A stretch of 31,972 nt of DNA. Source: Ichthyosporea sp. XGB-2017a (Eukaryota; Opisthokonta; Ichthyosporea). A program made the translations under genes and the position numbers. Numbering within the stretch: position 1 is the first letter of the stretch; each line of letters begins with the position of its first letter. The notes under the pieces were generated by a model. That model worked only from the letters and a program-made list of their open reading frames with translations. It ran no database searches and had not been told where the DNA came from. Of the stretch, positions 18,800-29,603 are shown in pieces. Where the stretch lies: positions 64,579 to 96,550 of the forward strand of contig PDIM01010344.1 of assembly GCA_002811675.1 (NCBI GenBank), in the 5' to 3' direction.

Positions 18800-21700
18800 A
18801 TGACGAGCAGTCCTTTGTATCGCTTGGTTGACTTGGGATTGCAGCAATGGGCGGGGGAGCGAACGACGTCTTCGTGCTCAAACGACACGTGGTTATTTGT
18901 AGGCACAGACAAGGGATCCGTTTATGTATATGATTGCATAGGAGGTGCCTTTCTGTATGGGAGCAAAGAGTGCATGGGGCAAATCGGGGAGGGGGTTTCT
19001 TGCATGGCGTGTACACCCGGCGGACTCCTTGTGGTAGGAGGCACACACGGGCATCTGCTCATGATGGACTGGCTGTCGAATGTCCAGGAAGACCTAGGGA
19101 ATGTCGAGACTTTGAATGGGGAAAGATTGGGGGAATCCATTGGTTTTCTACGCTCGGAAAGTCGTCAAGATGGCTACAGTGAAATTGAGGATTTGGCTTT
19201 GTCCCCAGAATTTTCGCTCACTACAGGTTCTTTATTTATTCTATGTAAAGACAATCTTGTTCTGAAGAGAACGCGAAATAAGCTGTTTGGGTTTCGTGAT
19301 ACTGTGATTTTGAAAAATTCAGATATCAAAAAATTTCAAAGAAGCAACAGCTTTGTAGCTGGCGGTAGTTCTTTTACAACAAAACATCTCTCAATGTCAG
19401 ACGCAGATGCCTTGAATTCGTCCCCAGGCGTGGCACGCAGAAACGTTGCTAGCTTTCCATTAAGTTCCCAGGGGCAGGGGCCCACTGTCCCAGACTGCAG
19501 TGCGAGTAGTGAGTCTGTCATAACTAACCCATTTACAGGAGGTCCATTCCAGGGACGTCTTGTGTACGATGAGCCGTATTTGCTGTTTATCGCAGGCAGT
19601 GGTGTGTATGTCTACCATGCGCTCAAGGACAGACTGCTAGCTCGAGTAGGTGTGGAAAGCTTGAACAAGACAGCCTTTGGGGATGGGATCAATTCACAAC
19701 AAATAGAAGCAGACATTAGTGGGATGAAAGACATGGCTGGCTCATTCGTCTTTTCGTCGCACCACGTTGTTTACACTGAAGCCTTTTTGATTGTAAAAAG
19801 CTTCCATTTTTTGTTTTTTTGTGAGCACAGATTTTTCACCCAGGAAAAAGTGACCGAAAGTGTTCCTCTGCGTCTCATAAAGAGCTTTAAGTTTTCGAGC
19901 CCAATTTTGTGCATGTCTTTGCTGAGTAAATGTTGTCTGCTTCTTGTTTTTGAAAGTATTCCCCAAACGAATGTTGGCTCTGAAGGCGAAGAAGATGCGA
20001 ACATTTCTTTCGAATATCAAGTCGCCTTTTTTGATTTGAATTGCATGAAGCTAATTGACTTGTTAAGTATACCGAAGTCTCAAAGCCGAATGGTTGGGAT
20101 TGTTGCTCCATCGTTGTATTCTAGTGGTCAGCTAGAAAAGGAGGGATATTGCGAGTCCAGTATGTCCAAATCGTTACGATTGTACTCCCTTGCTAAAATC
20201 TTGTCAGGGAACCAATTGCCACCCGCAATGGCAAAGATTCCTAACTTCAATGAGCTTAGCAGCGATACTATTCCGACTTCCAGCATTGGCTCCGCGGGAT
20301 CAATTTGGGGTTCTCAAACTCCATCTCACAAAGATTCTTCAATGGATCATGTTATTTTACTTTTCGAGCACAAAGCGTATAGTTTAAGACCTTTACATAA
20401 TTCCGAGCACGCCTTTTGGTACATAGCAAAGCAGCGTTTCGCAGATGCACTTGTAGTGTGCGGGAAGAGTGCTAAAGTTAAAGAGTCACTGGAAGTGGCA
20501 CATGAGAGCGCGTGTGTTCAATGGGAACAAGGCCACTTGTATGGGGGCGTTCAAATCTGGGTCGAAAGTGTTCTTCCATACTGTGCACCGTCATTTTGGG
20601 TGGCTTTGTCTGATATGCTTTCTTCAGTGGATAAATTGTACTTACTGGAGCCATTTTTGCCTTTCTCGGACAGACATCTTCTCCCAGAGACCACATATAC
20701 AGAACTATTACTCTCCTATTTAAAATCAAATGCATATATTACCCTTCTTGACTGTATATTGCGTTGGCCAGTGGTTTACAATGTTTCTGTTCTTATTTCT
20801 GCCATTGCATCACGCTCTATCAATGTACTGATAGAGGCATGTGAAACAAAGTCAATGTTTGAGTGTATATTTCAATGTAAAATAGAGTCCTTTATTAAGG
20901 AAAGTAGGGACTCCATGGAGTTCAATATTTTAGGTTTTGTCAAGGGCATTGCAAAATACTCTGTATTTCTTAAGGAATTTTCCCAGAGTGAAAACCTACC
21001 AAAGATATGCAACGTGACTCCCCTCTTTTTTGCTCTTTATAAGCTCCTGGATTACAGTAATTGTCAATTGGAGGCCTGTCACATTTTATGTGGGGTATAT
21101 ACCTTGTACAAAGTGCGCCTGAGCTGTCCATTCAGCAAATATGAAGTCAGCAAGGATGCGTGTCCCCCTCACTTTGTATTAACAGGTAGGGAAGAGATTT
21201 GTGATTCAGATCACGTGAAGTTAAAATACATGAAGCTGTGCCCACCCCATCCTCTTTCGTACGCGATTTCTCATAGAATAGTAGAAAAAATATTCGGTGA
21301 CTACAACTTTACGAACGCTGATGGAGGTGAGTTACAGGTGCCATCAAGTTCAACTAGTTTGGTGTGCAGTGCTGTGGCTGAACAGTTTGAAGTTCCCATT
21401 TGTGTGCGCTTTTATGCAGCTTGTGGCTACGAAAATCCCGAGGATAGCAACAAGTTTGGTTATGTTCTTTTTTCATTGCTATTCAGATTGGACGTTCAAA
21501 AAATTCTTGATCTATTGGCGAAATCCAAAATATCGTGCGCTTCGGTAAGTGTTTGTGTTTTGTGAAGTGTACTGAAATGTTGATGGAGCGAGGCACCGGT
21601 TTCTGATTGTAAATTTGAATTTAAAGATTACCCGTAAGCTCATTAAGGAGCTTATTCTTCTCCCCCAAAATGGATGCCTAGTGACGCTTGAATCTTGCAA

Positions 21701-21905
21701 TGCCGACTTGAAGAAGGGGTTGCAGGAGCCAAATGGGGAATGGGTGGCTGATATATTACTTCGTTTATGCCAAGAAAGTCCTTTCTTTGCAACAAAGTCC
21801 GTTATTGAAGGGCTAAGAGATGAGCCATTAGCACAAATGAAGTCCGATTTGATAAAACGCTTCCTTAGTCAACGGGCATTAAAGTTCCAAGCCAAAGACG
21901 TATAA
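18800..21905 (+). CDS. Large beta-propeller plus helical-solenoid protein, HOPS/CORVET- or BLOC-2-like (unassigned)
   Basis: Exons 18800-21544 and 21627-21905 give 1007 residues. The N-terminal half is beta-rich with propeller-like strands (WLFVGTDKGSVYVYD, LLVVGGTHGHLLMMDW, LLFIAGSGVYVYHA, KDNLVLKRTRNKLFGF) and one low-complexity insert near residues 180-250. From about 530 it becomes helical. The transition (HAFWYIAKQRFADALVVCGKS, then VQWEQGHLYGGVQIWVESVLPY) resembles the propeller-to-solenoid switch of Vps11, Vps18, Vps8 or HPS5. That would suggest a membrane-tethering or vesicle-trafficking role, by architecture only. No RING finger ends the chain, so it is not a complete Vps8, Vps11 or Vps18. 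There are no signal peptide or membrane segments. The ATG at 18800 is the first in frame. Confidence 0.8.
21545..21626 (+). other. Intron of the propeller/solenoid gene (82 nt, phase 0)
   Basis: Donor GTAAGT after TCG at 21544, acceptor TTTAAAG at 21626. Splicing extends the protein by 92 residues (ITRKLIKELILLPQ...). Without it the frame stops within 7 codons. The branch site is unclear; CTGAT near 21602 is a candidate. Confidence 0.85.
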
Positions 21906-22061
21906 CTTTGTATTTTGAATGGGTTAATTGCCAATTGACGGGTTGACCAATGCAGTTGGGTCTCTAAACGTCTATCGAGTGTTTCAAGTTGTATGTTTTG
22001 TGCAATAGTCAGCGACATGTGGTTTTCTAAAGCATTTTGCATACAACAGTGATGTATGAAG

Positions 22062-22067
22062 AATAAA
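22062..22067 (+). terminator. Poly(A) signal AATAAA, propeller/solenoid gene
   Basis: AATAAA 157 bases after the stop, about 65 bases before the convergent receptor cyclase stop. Confidence 0.55.
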
Positions 22068-22130
22068 AGTACACGAAATTGGGAAGGTAGCCAGGTGATG
22101 CTCCGGTAAATAGTTGGTGAAGTTTTAGCT

Positions 22131-22136
22131 TTTATT
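22131..22136 (-). terminator. Minus-strand AATAAA overlapping the receptor cyclase stop codon
   Basis: On the minus strand the last codons read AAA TAA A, so the hexamer contains the TAA stop. No other minus-strand AATAAA occurs before the end of the convergent gene at 21905. The 3' UTR would then be only a few tens of bases, or a variant signal is used. Confidence 0.35.
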
Positions 22137-25100
22137 TGATCTCGTGATCATTCATTCCAACAGCTTTCGATAAATCGGGCAGAGGTTGATCAAAGCCATC
22201 GCTTCCTGTTAACCAATACGTTGTCATCTCCCCTTTGCCCTTTACTTGCAAAACACCACGCTCAGTAATGTAGTAACCCCCAAGTTTAGTCAAAACACTT
22301 TGAGTGGCTGAGGACATGTGGATACGTAACGCTAATCCTGCAGACTCCATCCGAGAAGCTGTATTAACAGTATCTCCAAATAGACAATAGCGCGGCATTT
22401 TGAGACCTACAACCCCTGCCACACACGGTCCGCTATGCATTCCGATGCGTAGCTGTAGCTGCGAGCCGGGGATATGGCGAATACAAAAGGACCCGATAGC
22501 GGAGAGAAGACTTAGCGACATGTTTGCAATTTCCCCTGCATGCCTGTCACCATTGCGGATTGGTAACCCCGAAACAACCATATAAGCATCCCCAATGGTT
22601 TCTACCTTGTACACGTCAAAATCATCTATTATAGAGTCAAAGCATGTGTAAAGGTCATTTAGAAGAGCCACCACTATTACCAAATACAAAAGAGAGAAAA
22701 TCCAGAAAGACCACTGTTAGCACCTCTTTTACTTGGAACTTGGAATTTTGTTACAAAAAACTTACCCTCTAACGGTGAAGAGCTTCCAGCTATGCTGGTA
22801 AAGCCCACTATATCGCTGAAAAATATTGTTACACATTCAAATGTTTCTGGTTCAACGCATTCACCCCGCTTCAACTGTTCCGAGATAGATTTCGGTAGCA
22901 TTCGACCCAGTAACTCATCAGTTCTTTCGAGAAGCTCCTTTGTCAGCTCCTTTTCGGCCATTAAATCTTTTGTTCTCTCTTGCACCAGTCCTTCGAGATT
23001 TTTAGCATAGGACTCTAACATTGATGCCATCTTGTCCATTATATCCACATTTCGGTCGGGATTAGCCTTTTTGAGATTGCTGACAAGCCATGAGAATGCT
23101 GGACGCTCGTGCGGATTCACACACACGCATCTCTGTAAGATATTGGAAATGCTCTTAGGGAAGTTGCTTACCCGATTTTGGTCTACACAAGGTGACAATT
23201 GATTTTTCATTACACGTGATACAATTTCGATGGGCTCCATATTAACACTAGCGAAAGGATAGTCCCTGTTAATGAGTTCACTCAAGATAATACCAAAGCT
23301 GTATACATCCCCTTCAATGCTACCACTGGACTGGTCGCACCCCACTATTATTCCATCTTCATTTTCCTTCAAATGCTCTGGCGCTGTCCATAAAAGAGCA
23401 TCGTAGTGACGATACGTATTGAGGTCCTCTGACTCTTCGTTTACCCATCTTTTCAATGAGCGCCAACCAAAACCTGATATTTTTAGATTCCATCTACTAT
23501 CCACAAGGCAGTTTGTTGATTTCAAATTTCCATGGTATCCAAAATATGTGGATGAGATATACTTCATGCCCTGAGCCAAATCTGTAAGGAGAGAAAACTT
23601 GAACATCCAACCCAGCTGAATAGACACTGCTATAATTATGTCCGATATACTTCCTTTGTCGTAGTATCCCAATAATACAGCAACATTTGGCGGGTCAATA
23701 CAAGCTCCAACAAATTCGGCAATGTTCGGATGGTGAATATCAATGCGCTTCTTCATCTCAACAAGTAAAAAGCGGTCAATTTCTATATTTGAAATATTTT
23801 CCAAGAGATTCACAGCACATTTGCGCTCGTGATACGTTCCATGAAGAATGAATGCTGTGTTTCGGTTTCTCCCAGAAGCAAAGGAATGTCTAGGTTCAGA
23901 ATTTTCACTTTCAAACGAAATAATTGATTTAGAGCCGGCTTTCATTTCGTCATCAAACACAATGTCATCGTAATGTACACGCCATACCATATTATTTAGT
24001 TCACGTTCACGTTGCTTTTTTTTAATAATAACCCAAACGACTAAAAAGGCGATCATAAGAGCCCCAGCTCCAGCAATTCCGGCTATAATGGCAGGGTTAG
24101 AGAACAAAGAATGCGAAGAAGATGGCTGGCCTTGAATTTCGGACATGGGATACATTAAACGAAGGTCCTTAACTAATCCACTGGAAAGAAAGCCTCCAAA
24201 GATCAATAAAGAGCTCAGGTTGAAATAAGCACACATATCGAAGGCTGGAATAATATCATACTTGCAAGGGGTGGTGGTGCTGTTTGACGCATCAAATAAT
24301 ACCATATCGAAAGAATGTAAACCCTGGGGCATAGAGGTGGCTTCATCTGGTGCCCATGAATTCTTTCTTATATTGTAAACAAAAGCTTTGGCTGAAGTAG
24401 CAGAGCTATTTTTTCCTCCAAGGACCAAAAGGCGACGACGGTCGATCGCATATATGCGATGCCTACTCAAACCGGGGGGGGCTCCAGCGGAGACACCAGA
24501 GGGTAAAGCCGTGAATGTTCTTGTGACTGTATTAATGCGATAAAAAGAACTTTCGATTCCAGTAAGCGTCTCCCCTCCGTGTAAATATATAATGCCTGGG
24601 TAAGTCACCTGATCTGGGTCGGCCACCATTGCACAGGATCGCATTTGAGGTAGCCCAGCGCCAGTGTATGAAATGGCAGACCAAGTGTTTGTCGAAGAAT
24701 CGTACTTGTAGAAGTCATTTTTCAAGGCCAAAGAAGAATCAAACCCCCCAAATACAAAGAGATAATTGGCGATGGAACAGTAGCACATAGAGTGGCGAGC
24801 CGATGGCGTGGTGCCCGACGGATTTAATTGTGTCCATACACCGGTGCTGGTACTGTATCGCCACAAATCATTTCTTGCCGAATTGCTTGTTGCTTGGCCT
24901 CCAAAGATGTACATATCACTTCCAAACATAAACGTAGCATGAAAAGCTCTCACCGGAGGTGCTCCAGGTGACGTTTCGTTGTACAATAGTGACCATGACT
25001 GCTGGTTGTAATCTAGCTGATATAGATTTCCTGTTTGGCCGTTCGCGTCTTGTCCCCCGTAAAGAAAAAACTTGTTACTGCTGGGAATGGTTTCAAAGGA

Positions 25101-26276
25101 ATGTCCTGCAAGAGGGGGAGGATTGGTGCCAATAAGCTGTAATATATTGTACACGTTAGTGGCGTTTGATAAAGTAGTGGCAAGATGGCCCGTGCCTCTG
25201 TCAACGTTTGTGCTTATCAGCTGAGACTTTAGTTGCGAGAACAAATGGTCAATGACAAAGGATGTCGGTTTTTGTGTTACTTTAGGGCATGGATCATCTG
25301 TTATTTCGGTAAACAAAGCTAACTCTTGCAATTTGTTGCATGCTAAAGTGTCATGGCAGGGAGCGAGCCCCACACCATCAACAGCGGCATCTATTAATTT
25401 GTTCCCCCCTTCGAAAGTCCCAGAGAAGCGATCTTTGAGTGATATTTCAACAGCCACATTTATATTCTTTAGAGCACTGCTAAGGATGTATCCTGAGTAT
25501 GACTTTTGAGAATTAGTTGTAGCATCGAAAAAAGTTGTTTTCCATTCATCAACGTCCACACCAACCACCCAAGTCTTTGAATTCTTTGCTGCACTCTCAA
25601 TTGCCCCCGATCCCATTCCACCGCCGACCCCGAAGATAACATCTGCGGAGTTCGCAACGGTGCGAACTGCCGCCTGTTCCCCAAGCGTGGCATCAACAAA
25701 GCTTGGCACATATTCCCCGGCCACGCGACACTCTGGACAGGCGGCATAAACACCCATCACATATCCATTTACAAATTTCCTGACAGCAGGAACAGGAATT
25801 CCCCCAATGACCCCAACAACTTTAGTGCTGGTTACCAGACCCGCAGTTACACCCGCAAGAAACCCTGCCTCATCTTCAGCAAAGATGAGACCTTGTATGT
25901 TAGCGGTGGAGGCAGTCCCATCAACAATAGAAAAGGTCTTAGATGAAAAGCGAGTGGCCGCTTCGTTGGTGATTTCCTCCCAAGCAAATCCAAGAGTTAT
26001 AATGTGATCCACCGAAGAATCACTGGCAATAGAATCAATAACTCCGACGGCTGGGTTGAGAACTTGGTACAAGCACGTGGCCGCGCCTGAACCAGACCCA
26101 TTTAGTTTATCAAAGAAGGCAATGCAGCCATCCATGGCCAATTGCCCGTACCCAATAACGATCCCATTGGACTGCAATGGGGTATTTCCAATAATCACCA
26201 CCTTGACAGCCCCACAATGGAACGGGATATTGATGATGAAGAAGAAGAGAAGCAGGAATGTTTTACCCAATCCCAT
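22132..26276 (-). CDS. Receptor guanylate cyclase: BMP/PnrA-like and Kelch ectodomain, pseudokinase, cyclase
   Basis: Exons 26276-22766 and 22673-22132 give 1350 residues. Signal peptide 1-23. Residues 24-300 match the bacterial Bmp/PnrA substrate-binding family ([59 protein letters not shown]). Residues 385-710 hold six Kelch repeats (YIFGGQ, FVFGGF, YLHGGE, VLGGK, IFGGF). One membrane helix spans about 728-751. The kinase homology domain is 800-1068; it has N823 in place of the VAIK Lys, HGN915-917 for HRD and GFG935-937 for DFG, so it is probably inactive. A dimerisation helix (1080-1140) leads to the cyclase. Metal acids are D1155 (FFSDIVGF) and D1199. E1195 and C1267 select GTP; N1274 and R1278 are kept. 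It should make cGMP on the cytosolic side in response to an extracellular ligand. A nucleoside ligand is inference from the PnrA family. Confidence 0.94.
22674..22765 (-). other. Intron of the receptor cyclase gene (92 nt, phase 1)
   Basis: On the minus strand: donor GTAAGT, branch-like GCTAAC (plus 22716-22721), acceptor AATAG. It splits the cyclase domain between SSSPLE and [10 protein letters not shown]; the join restores the conserved cyclase sequence exactly. Confidence 0.95.
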
Positions 26277-26703
26277 AGTTTTTAAATATGCCTACTTAAA
26301 CCTTAAATATCACTTTTATGCTTTGTGTCAGATTCCGGGACCCACATCATTGAAAAGCAAGGAAGCTGGGAAGGTCGATCAGACGAACAGTGAGGGTGCT
26401 TTTGAATCTAACTGTTACAGAAGAAGTTCACGTCCGTGTAAAGAGGGGCAAGGCAAGGGGGATTTATTATATCATTTATTATATCCTATGAACGAGTGAG
26501 CGGGACTTGGGTGAGGGAGCGTGAGGTTTGATAACATAAACAATATAAAGCCAGCATAGTGCAATAAAGGGTTGTTAATTTTATTATTATTTCTTGGATA
26601 AAAATAGCACCCTCGCCATCCTAATAAGGGAATAGCTGTTTTAAAGGCATGCGGTGCACAGCACGTTGCTGCCCCAACTGCAGCAGTGGGCTGTGAAATT
26701 AAA

Positions 26704-26718
26704 AGCTTTTATAATAGG
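26704..26718 (+). repeat. Dispersed 15-mer AGCTTTTATAATAGG, copy 1
   Basis: Identical to 29908-29922, about 3.2 kb away in the same orientation. Flanks do not match further. Two exact 15-mers in 32 kb is modest evidence for a dispersed element. Confidence 0.5.
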
Positions 26719-26887
26719 GTTTTAGAAGTTTAAGGAGTTATTAGACCTGATATTAGTCTGTACACATATGCATACAACAAGGAAGAACTCGGTCACATGT
26801 ACAACTGTCACATCACCCTAAAACAGCTCACCTAAAATATCCGCGGTTTTCGGGCCCATCGAAGGTCAAAGGAGCTATCTTCCGCTA

Positions 26888-26917
26888 GAAGCCTAGCTAC
26901 TCGAAGCCTAGTTACTC
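26888..26917 (+). repeat. Tandem 15-bp duplication
   Basis: GAAGCCTAGCTACTC is followed directly by GAAGCCTAGTTACTC, one mismatch. A third partial copy (CGAAGCTAC) follows at about 26934. Confidence 0.75.
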
Positions 26918-27184
26918 ACGTCCCTATTTCCCGAAGCTACACATGGTACAGTCGTCTCTCATAGAAGAGACTGCACTGTCCCCTTGGTGGTTTCCTTGCG
27001 CAATCCAGGTTAGAGTTGGCCCCCATATTGTCCCCGGTTAAATACAGTGGGCATAAGTCCTTTCGAATCTTGTCGTAAGGTAAAATTGGGATTTACACAA
27101 TGTTCCAAGCAGAAGTCTACTCGTGTCCCACTTCTGCGAGATGATGTGCTGGAATTCACTTTCGAGCCTTTGCCATTGCCATCT

Positions 27185-27190
27185 TTTATT
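27185..27190 (-). terminator. Candidate poly(A) signal for the secreted-protein gene
   Basis: AATAAA on the minus strand, about 165 bases after the stop at 27355. Confidence 0.45.
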
Positions 27191-27354
27191 TTTTTTTCTT
27201 GTCTTTCGAATCTCATTGTGCCACTAAAAAGGGATAAAGACAAAGCAATAAAAGAAAACTCACACAAAGAATAAATAGATCCATGTGATGATGAACATAG
27301 CATAGTTTCACATCTTGGCTTTGGTAGCACAACATCAAACAACAAATACACCAT

Positions 27355-27813
27355 TCAATTCTCGTACTTTGACATCTCTCTCCTCACCAAATCAGCACAC
27401 GAAGTAGATCCTTTAACGAACTCTGACGACATATCTTCTAATTGAGAATATGCCTTTGCATCGGCCACTAGGGCCGCGATTGCACCTTCTACCATTTCTG
27501 TGACTGTTCTCTTTTCCTTCCAGTCATTCACTGCATCTTGCACGGCTTGCTGACACTTCTCCTGCGGGGTGGCTTCCACTGCCTTTCCTACATGTCTCAA
27601 AAGCTCTTCGAGTTGGGTGAAGGGATTTATCTCCTTCTTCTTATCCCCTGCTGTGGCTCCGTCTGTAACTGGTGCCGGGTTAACAGGAAGGGGCGAAGGA
27701 AGGGGGTCTGCGCTACTCTCCGGGACTGGGAGGCCTTGGACAGAGCTAAGGGTGACGAGAATAACTACCAGAGATATTCCCACAAGGGCATAATTAAGAG
27801 AGGGGCTTTTCAT
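27355..27813 (-). CDS. Small secreted protein of unknown function
   Basis: 152 residues from ATG at 27813. Residues about 8-27 form a strong signal peptide (YALVGISLVVILVTLSSVQG), with likely cleavage after G27. A proline-rich linker follows (PVPESSADPLPSPLPVNPAP). A helical domain of about 90 residues completes the protein. Only two cysteines remain after cleavage (in EKCQQ and TSCADL), which could form one disulfide. The helical part (FTQLEELLRHVGKAVEA, VQDAVNDWKEKR) is amphipathic. An in-frame ATG at 27918 would add 35 polar residues before the signal, so I prefer the internal start. I do not recognise the family. No partner gene is adjacent; the closest gene is the receptor cyclase on the same strand. 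Extracellular or vacuolar lumen location is inferred. Confidence 0.65.
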   Translation of the reverse strand: MKSPSLNYALVGISLVVILVTLSSVQGLPVPESSADPLPSPLPVNPAPVTDGATAGDKKKEINPFTQLEELLRHVGKAVEATPQEKCQQAVQDAVNDWKEKRTVTEMVEGAIAALVADAKAYSQLEDMSSEFVKGSTSCADLVRREMSKYEN

Positions 27814-28100
27814 TGTTGTAGAATTGAATAAATATATCTTTGGGGTGGTGTTTGCTTCCATGCTCTCCTTGGGTATCTCAATTCCGATGGTGAACCTTTC
27901 CTTGCCTATCAATTGCAACTCAAGATTCTGAATTAAAAATAGTTTTCTATTTTTTCTATTTTTTCTTTATTTCTTTTATTTTTTCCCTCGATTTTTTCCT
28001 CGCCTGTAGGCTGTAACTACAGTCTACAGTAGCTAGCGGCTGCCGCCTGCCGGACCACCGGCGTCCGGCTGGCGGCTCTAGCCTGCTACTGATGAGTGCT

Positions 28101-28118
28101 GGAGGCTGGAAATTGGAA
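28101..28118 (+). repeat. Inverted repeat, left arm (GGAGGCTGGAAATTGGAA)
   Basis: Seventeen of 18 bases match the reverse complement of 28951-28968. The arms are about 830 bases apart, in compositionally odd sequence. They could be inverted copies of a short dispersed element or transposon ends; no target-site duplication is seen. Confidence 0.5.
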
Positions 28119-28950
28119 TTTCGAATTCTGGTTACGGTCAGGACTCAGGCGTCCCCGACTCCCGAGGCCCGAGCGTCCCGCGTCGGCGTCAGCCGCCGGC
28201 CCGCCTCCCACCGCAGCAGGCCACAGCCCACAGTAGTCAGTACCCTAGAGTGAGTAGAGTCCCTACTCTGGTCTCTGGAGTATGGAGTCTGCAGGCTGCA
28301 GCTGAGTGCTGAGTGCTGAGATTCTGGCACAGTTCGAATTATTTCTCGATATATAAATCGCTTCCTGGAATCCTCTCTAGTCACTATAAGGGCTAGGGTA
28401 TTAATAGCCCTACCTGAGTTTGCACCCTGCAGCCTGCATGTCTCCAAGAAATAAGGAACACGCTAAAAAAGCAGTTAAAAAACTTATTAACAAACATAGG
28501 TTCATCGCACGGATTCATTCATGAAATATAGTAAGTGATATAGCAGTAGATAGATTACTTTTTATGTTTTAATGTTACAACTCACAGTGTTGCTACCAGA
28601 GGCTACTTGAAAAAAACCCCAATCGACATCCCGTGCACCTTTCGTATAAGTGCGGGGTGTCTTTACCTTGTTCTTCGACCTTTGTTGGTCTTTGTTGCTT
28701 GTTTTACGGCCAATTTACTCTTCATATAGGGCTCAGAGTCCAGTCAGACACACAAGTCGTACACACAAGATACCTGACAAGATAGGGAAAATACGTTTAC
28801 AGTAGAGGGCAAGTAATTCACTTTCATTTTATTTTTTCTTTTTGCTGCCCCTCTCCCCTGTTTGGATTAACTACATGAAGTAGGATGTGAATCAATATGA
28901 ATAATTACGAGTAATTTGCCTTCGCAATCACCAACAGATCGACTTCCGAC

Positions 28951-28968
28951 TTCCAAGTTCCAGCCTCC
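28951..28968 (-). repeat. Inverted repeat, right arm
   Basis: Reverse complement is GGAGGCTGGAACTTGGAA, one mismatch from 28101-28118. A second related word (GGCTGGAGATTGGAGG on the minus strand) follows directly, so the motif itself is locally repeated. Confidence 0.5.
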
Positions 28969-29603
28969 AATCTCCAGCCTCAGTCGCCGGAGACCAAAGG
29001 GTAGGGAGCCGAGGCCGAGGCCCGAGGGAGGACCGAGGAGCGGAGGAATGGCGAGTGTGTACAGAAATATTGCCCAAAATAGTTGAATTCATATTCTCAT
29101 TGACCACTGGTTTAGAAATTAGCAGGGTGCAGAGTGTAGACTGCAGAGAGACGAGTGTACAGTTTACACAGTTGACAGTGCACTCTACACAATTCACAAC
29201 TCCTTTCTGTTCTTCACGTTTTTCAACTTTGTCTCACAGGGAGCGCGCTGCTTTTCCTTCGGCTTTTCCTTTTCGTTCTTTCCAAGTCCTTCACATTTTG
29301 CTCTCTAAAGAATTCTGGGGTTTACTTTTATTTTCCTTTAGTTGGCTGATTCATATCAAAGTGCAAACCTGATTATTAACTAGTCCATAAGGATCTCTAT
29401 CAGAACTTGTTTGTACATGTTCACAGCTCCGGTTCACAGAGGCCCTCAAAGCCAAGGTGTTCCCAAAGTTAATGTTACCGTTTTAGTTTATCTTTATCTT
29501 TCGCACCTTTCTTTTTATTTCTGTTGTGCAAGTCTTTCTTCTGACCGCTTGCACCGCCCCACCCCCCCCTTCTCATTATTTACTGTTTTTTTTGCGATTG
29601 ATC

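Larger units (their letters stand above)
26277..27354. other. 1.1-kb intergenic region with short repeats
   Basis: No supportable gene. It should hold the receptor cyclase promoter and, at its far end, the 3' UTR of the secreted-protein gene. Contents: a 15-bp tandem duplication with one mismatch (26888-26902 and 26903-26917), the 15-mer AGCTTTTATAATAGG at 26704-26718 that recurs at 29908, and scattered AATAAA hexamers. No tRNA A/B box pair was found by eye. Confidence 0.5.

Noticed and set aside
22677-22765. Receptor cyclase ending at an in-frame stop inside 22677-22765
   Set aside because: That stop is intronic; splicing at GTAAGT/AATAG restores the conserved cyclase core in frame.
27010-27354. 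Minus-strand frame of 114 codons directly after the secreted-protein stop
   Set aside because: It starts in the immediate 3' flank of that gene and contains a likely poly(A) signal; composition is not protein-like.
28145-28447. Minus-strand frame of 100 codons
   Set aside because: It lies in GC-rich slippage sequence with no recognisable motif; chance openness is likely.
28618-28660. Possible hairpin around GTGCACCTTTCGTATAAGTGC as a small RNA or terminator
   Set aside because: The stem is only four to five clean base pairs with mismatches; too weak.
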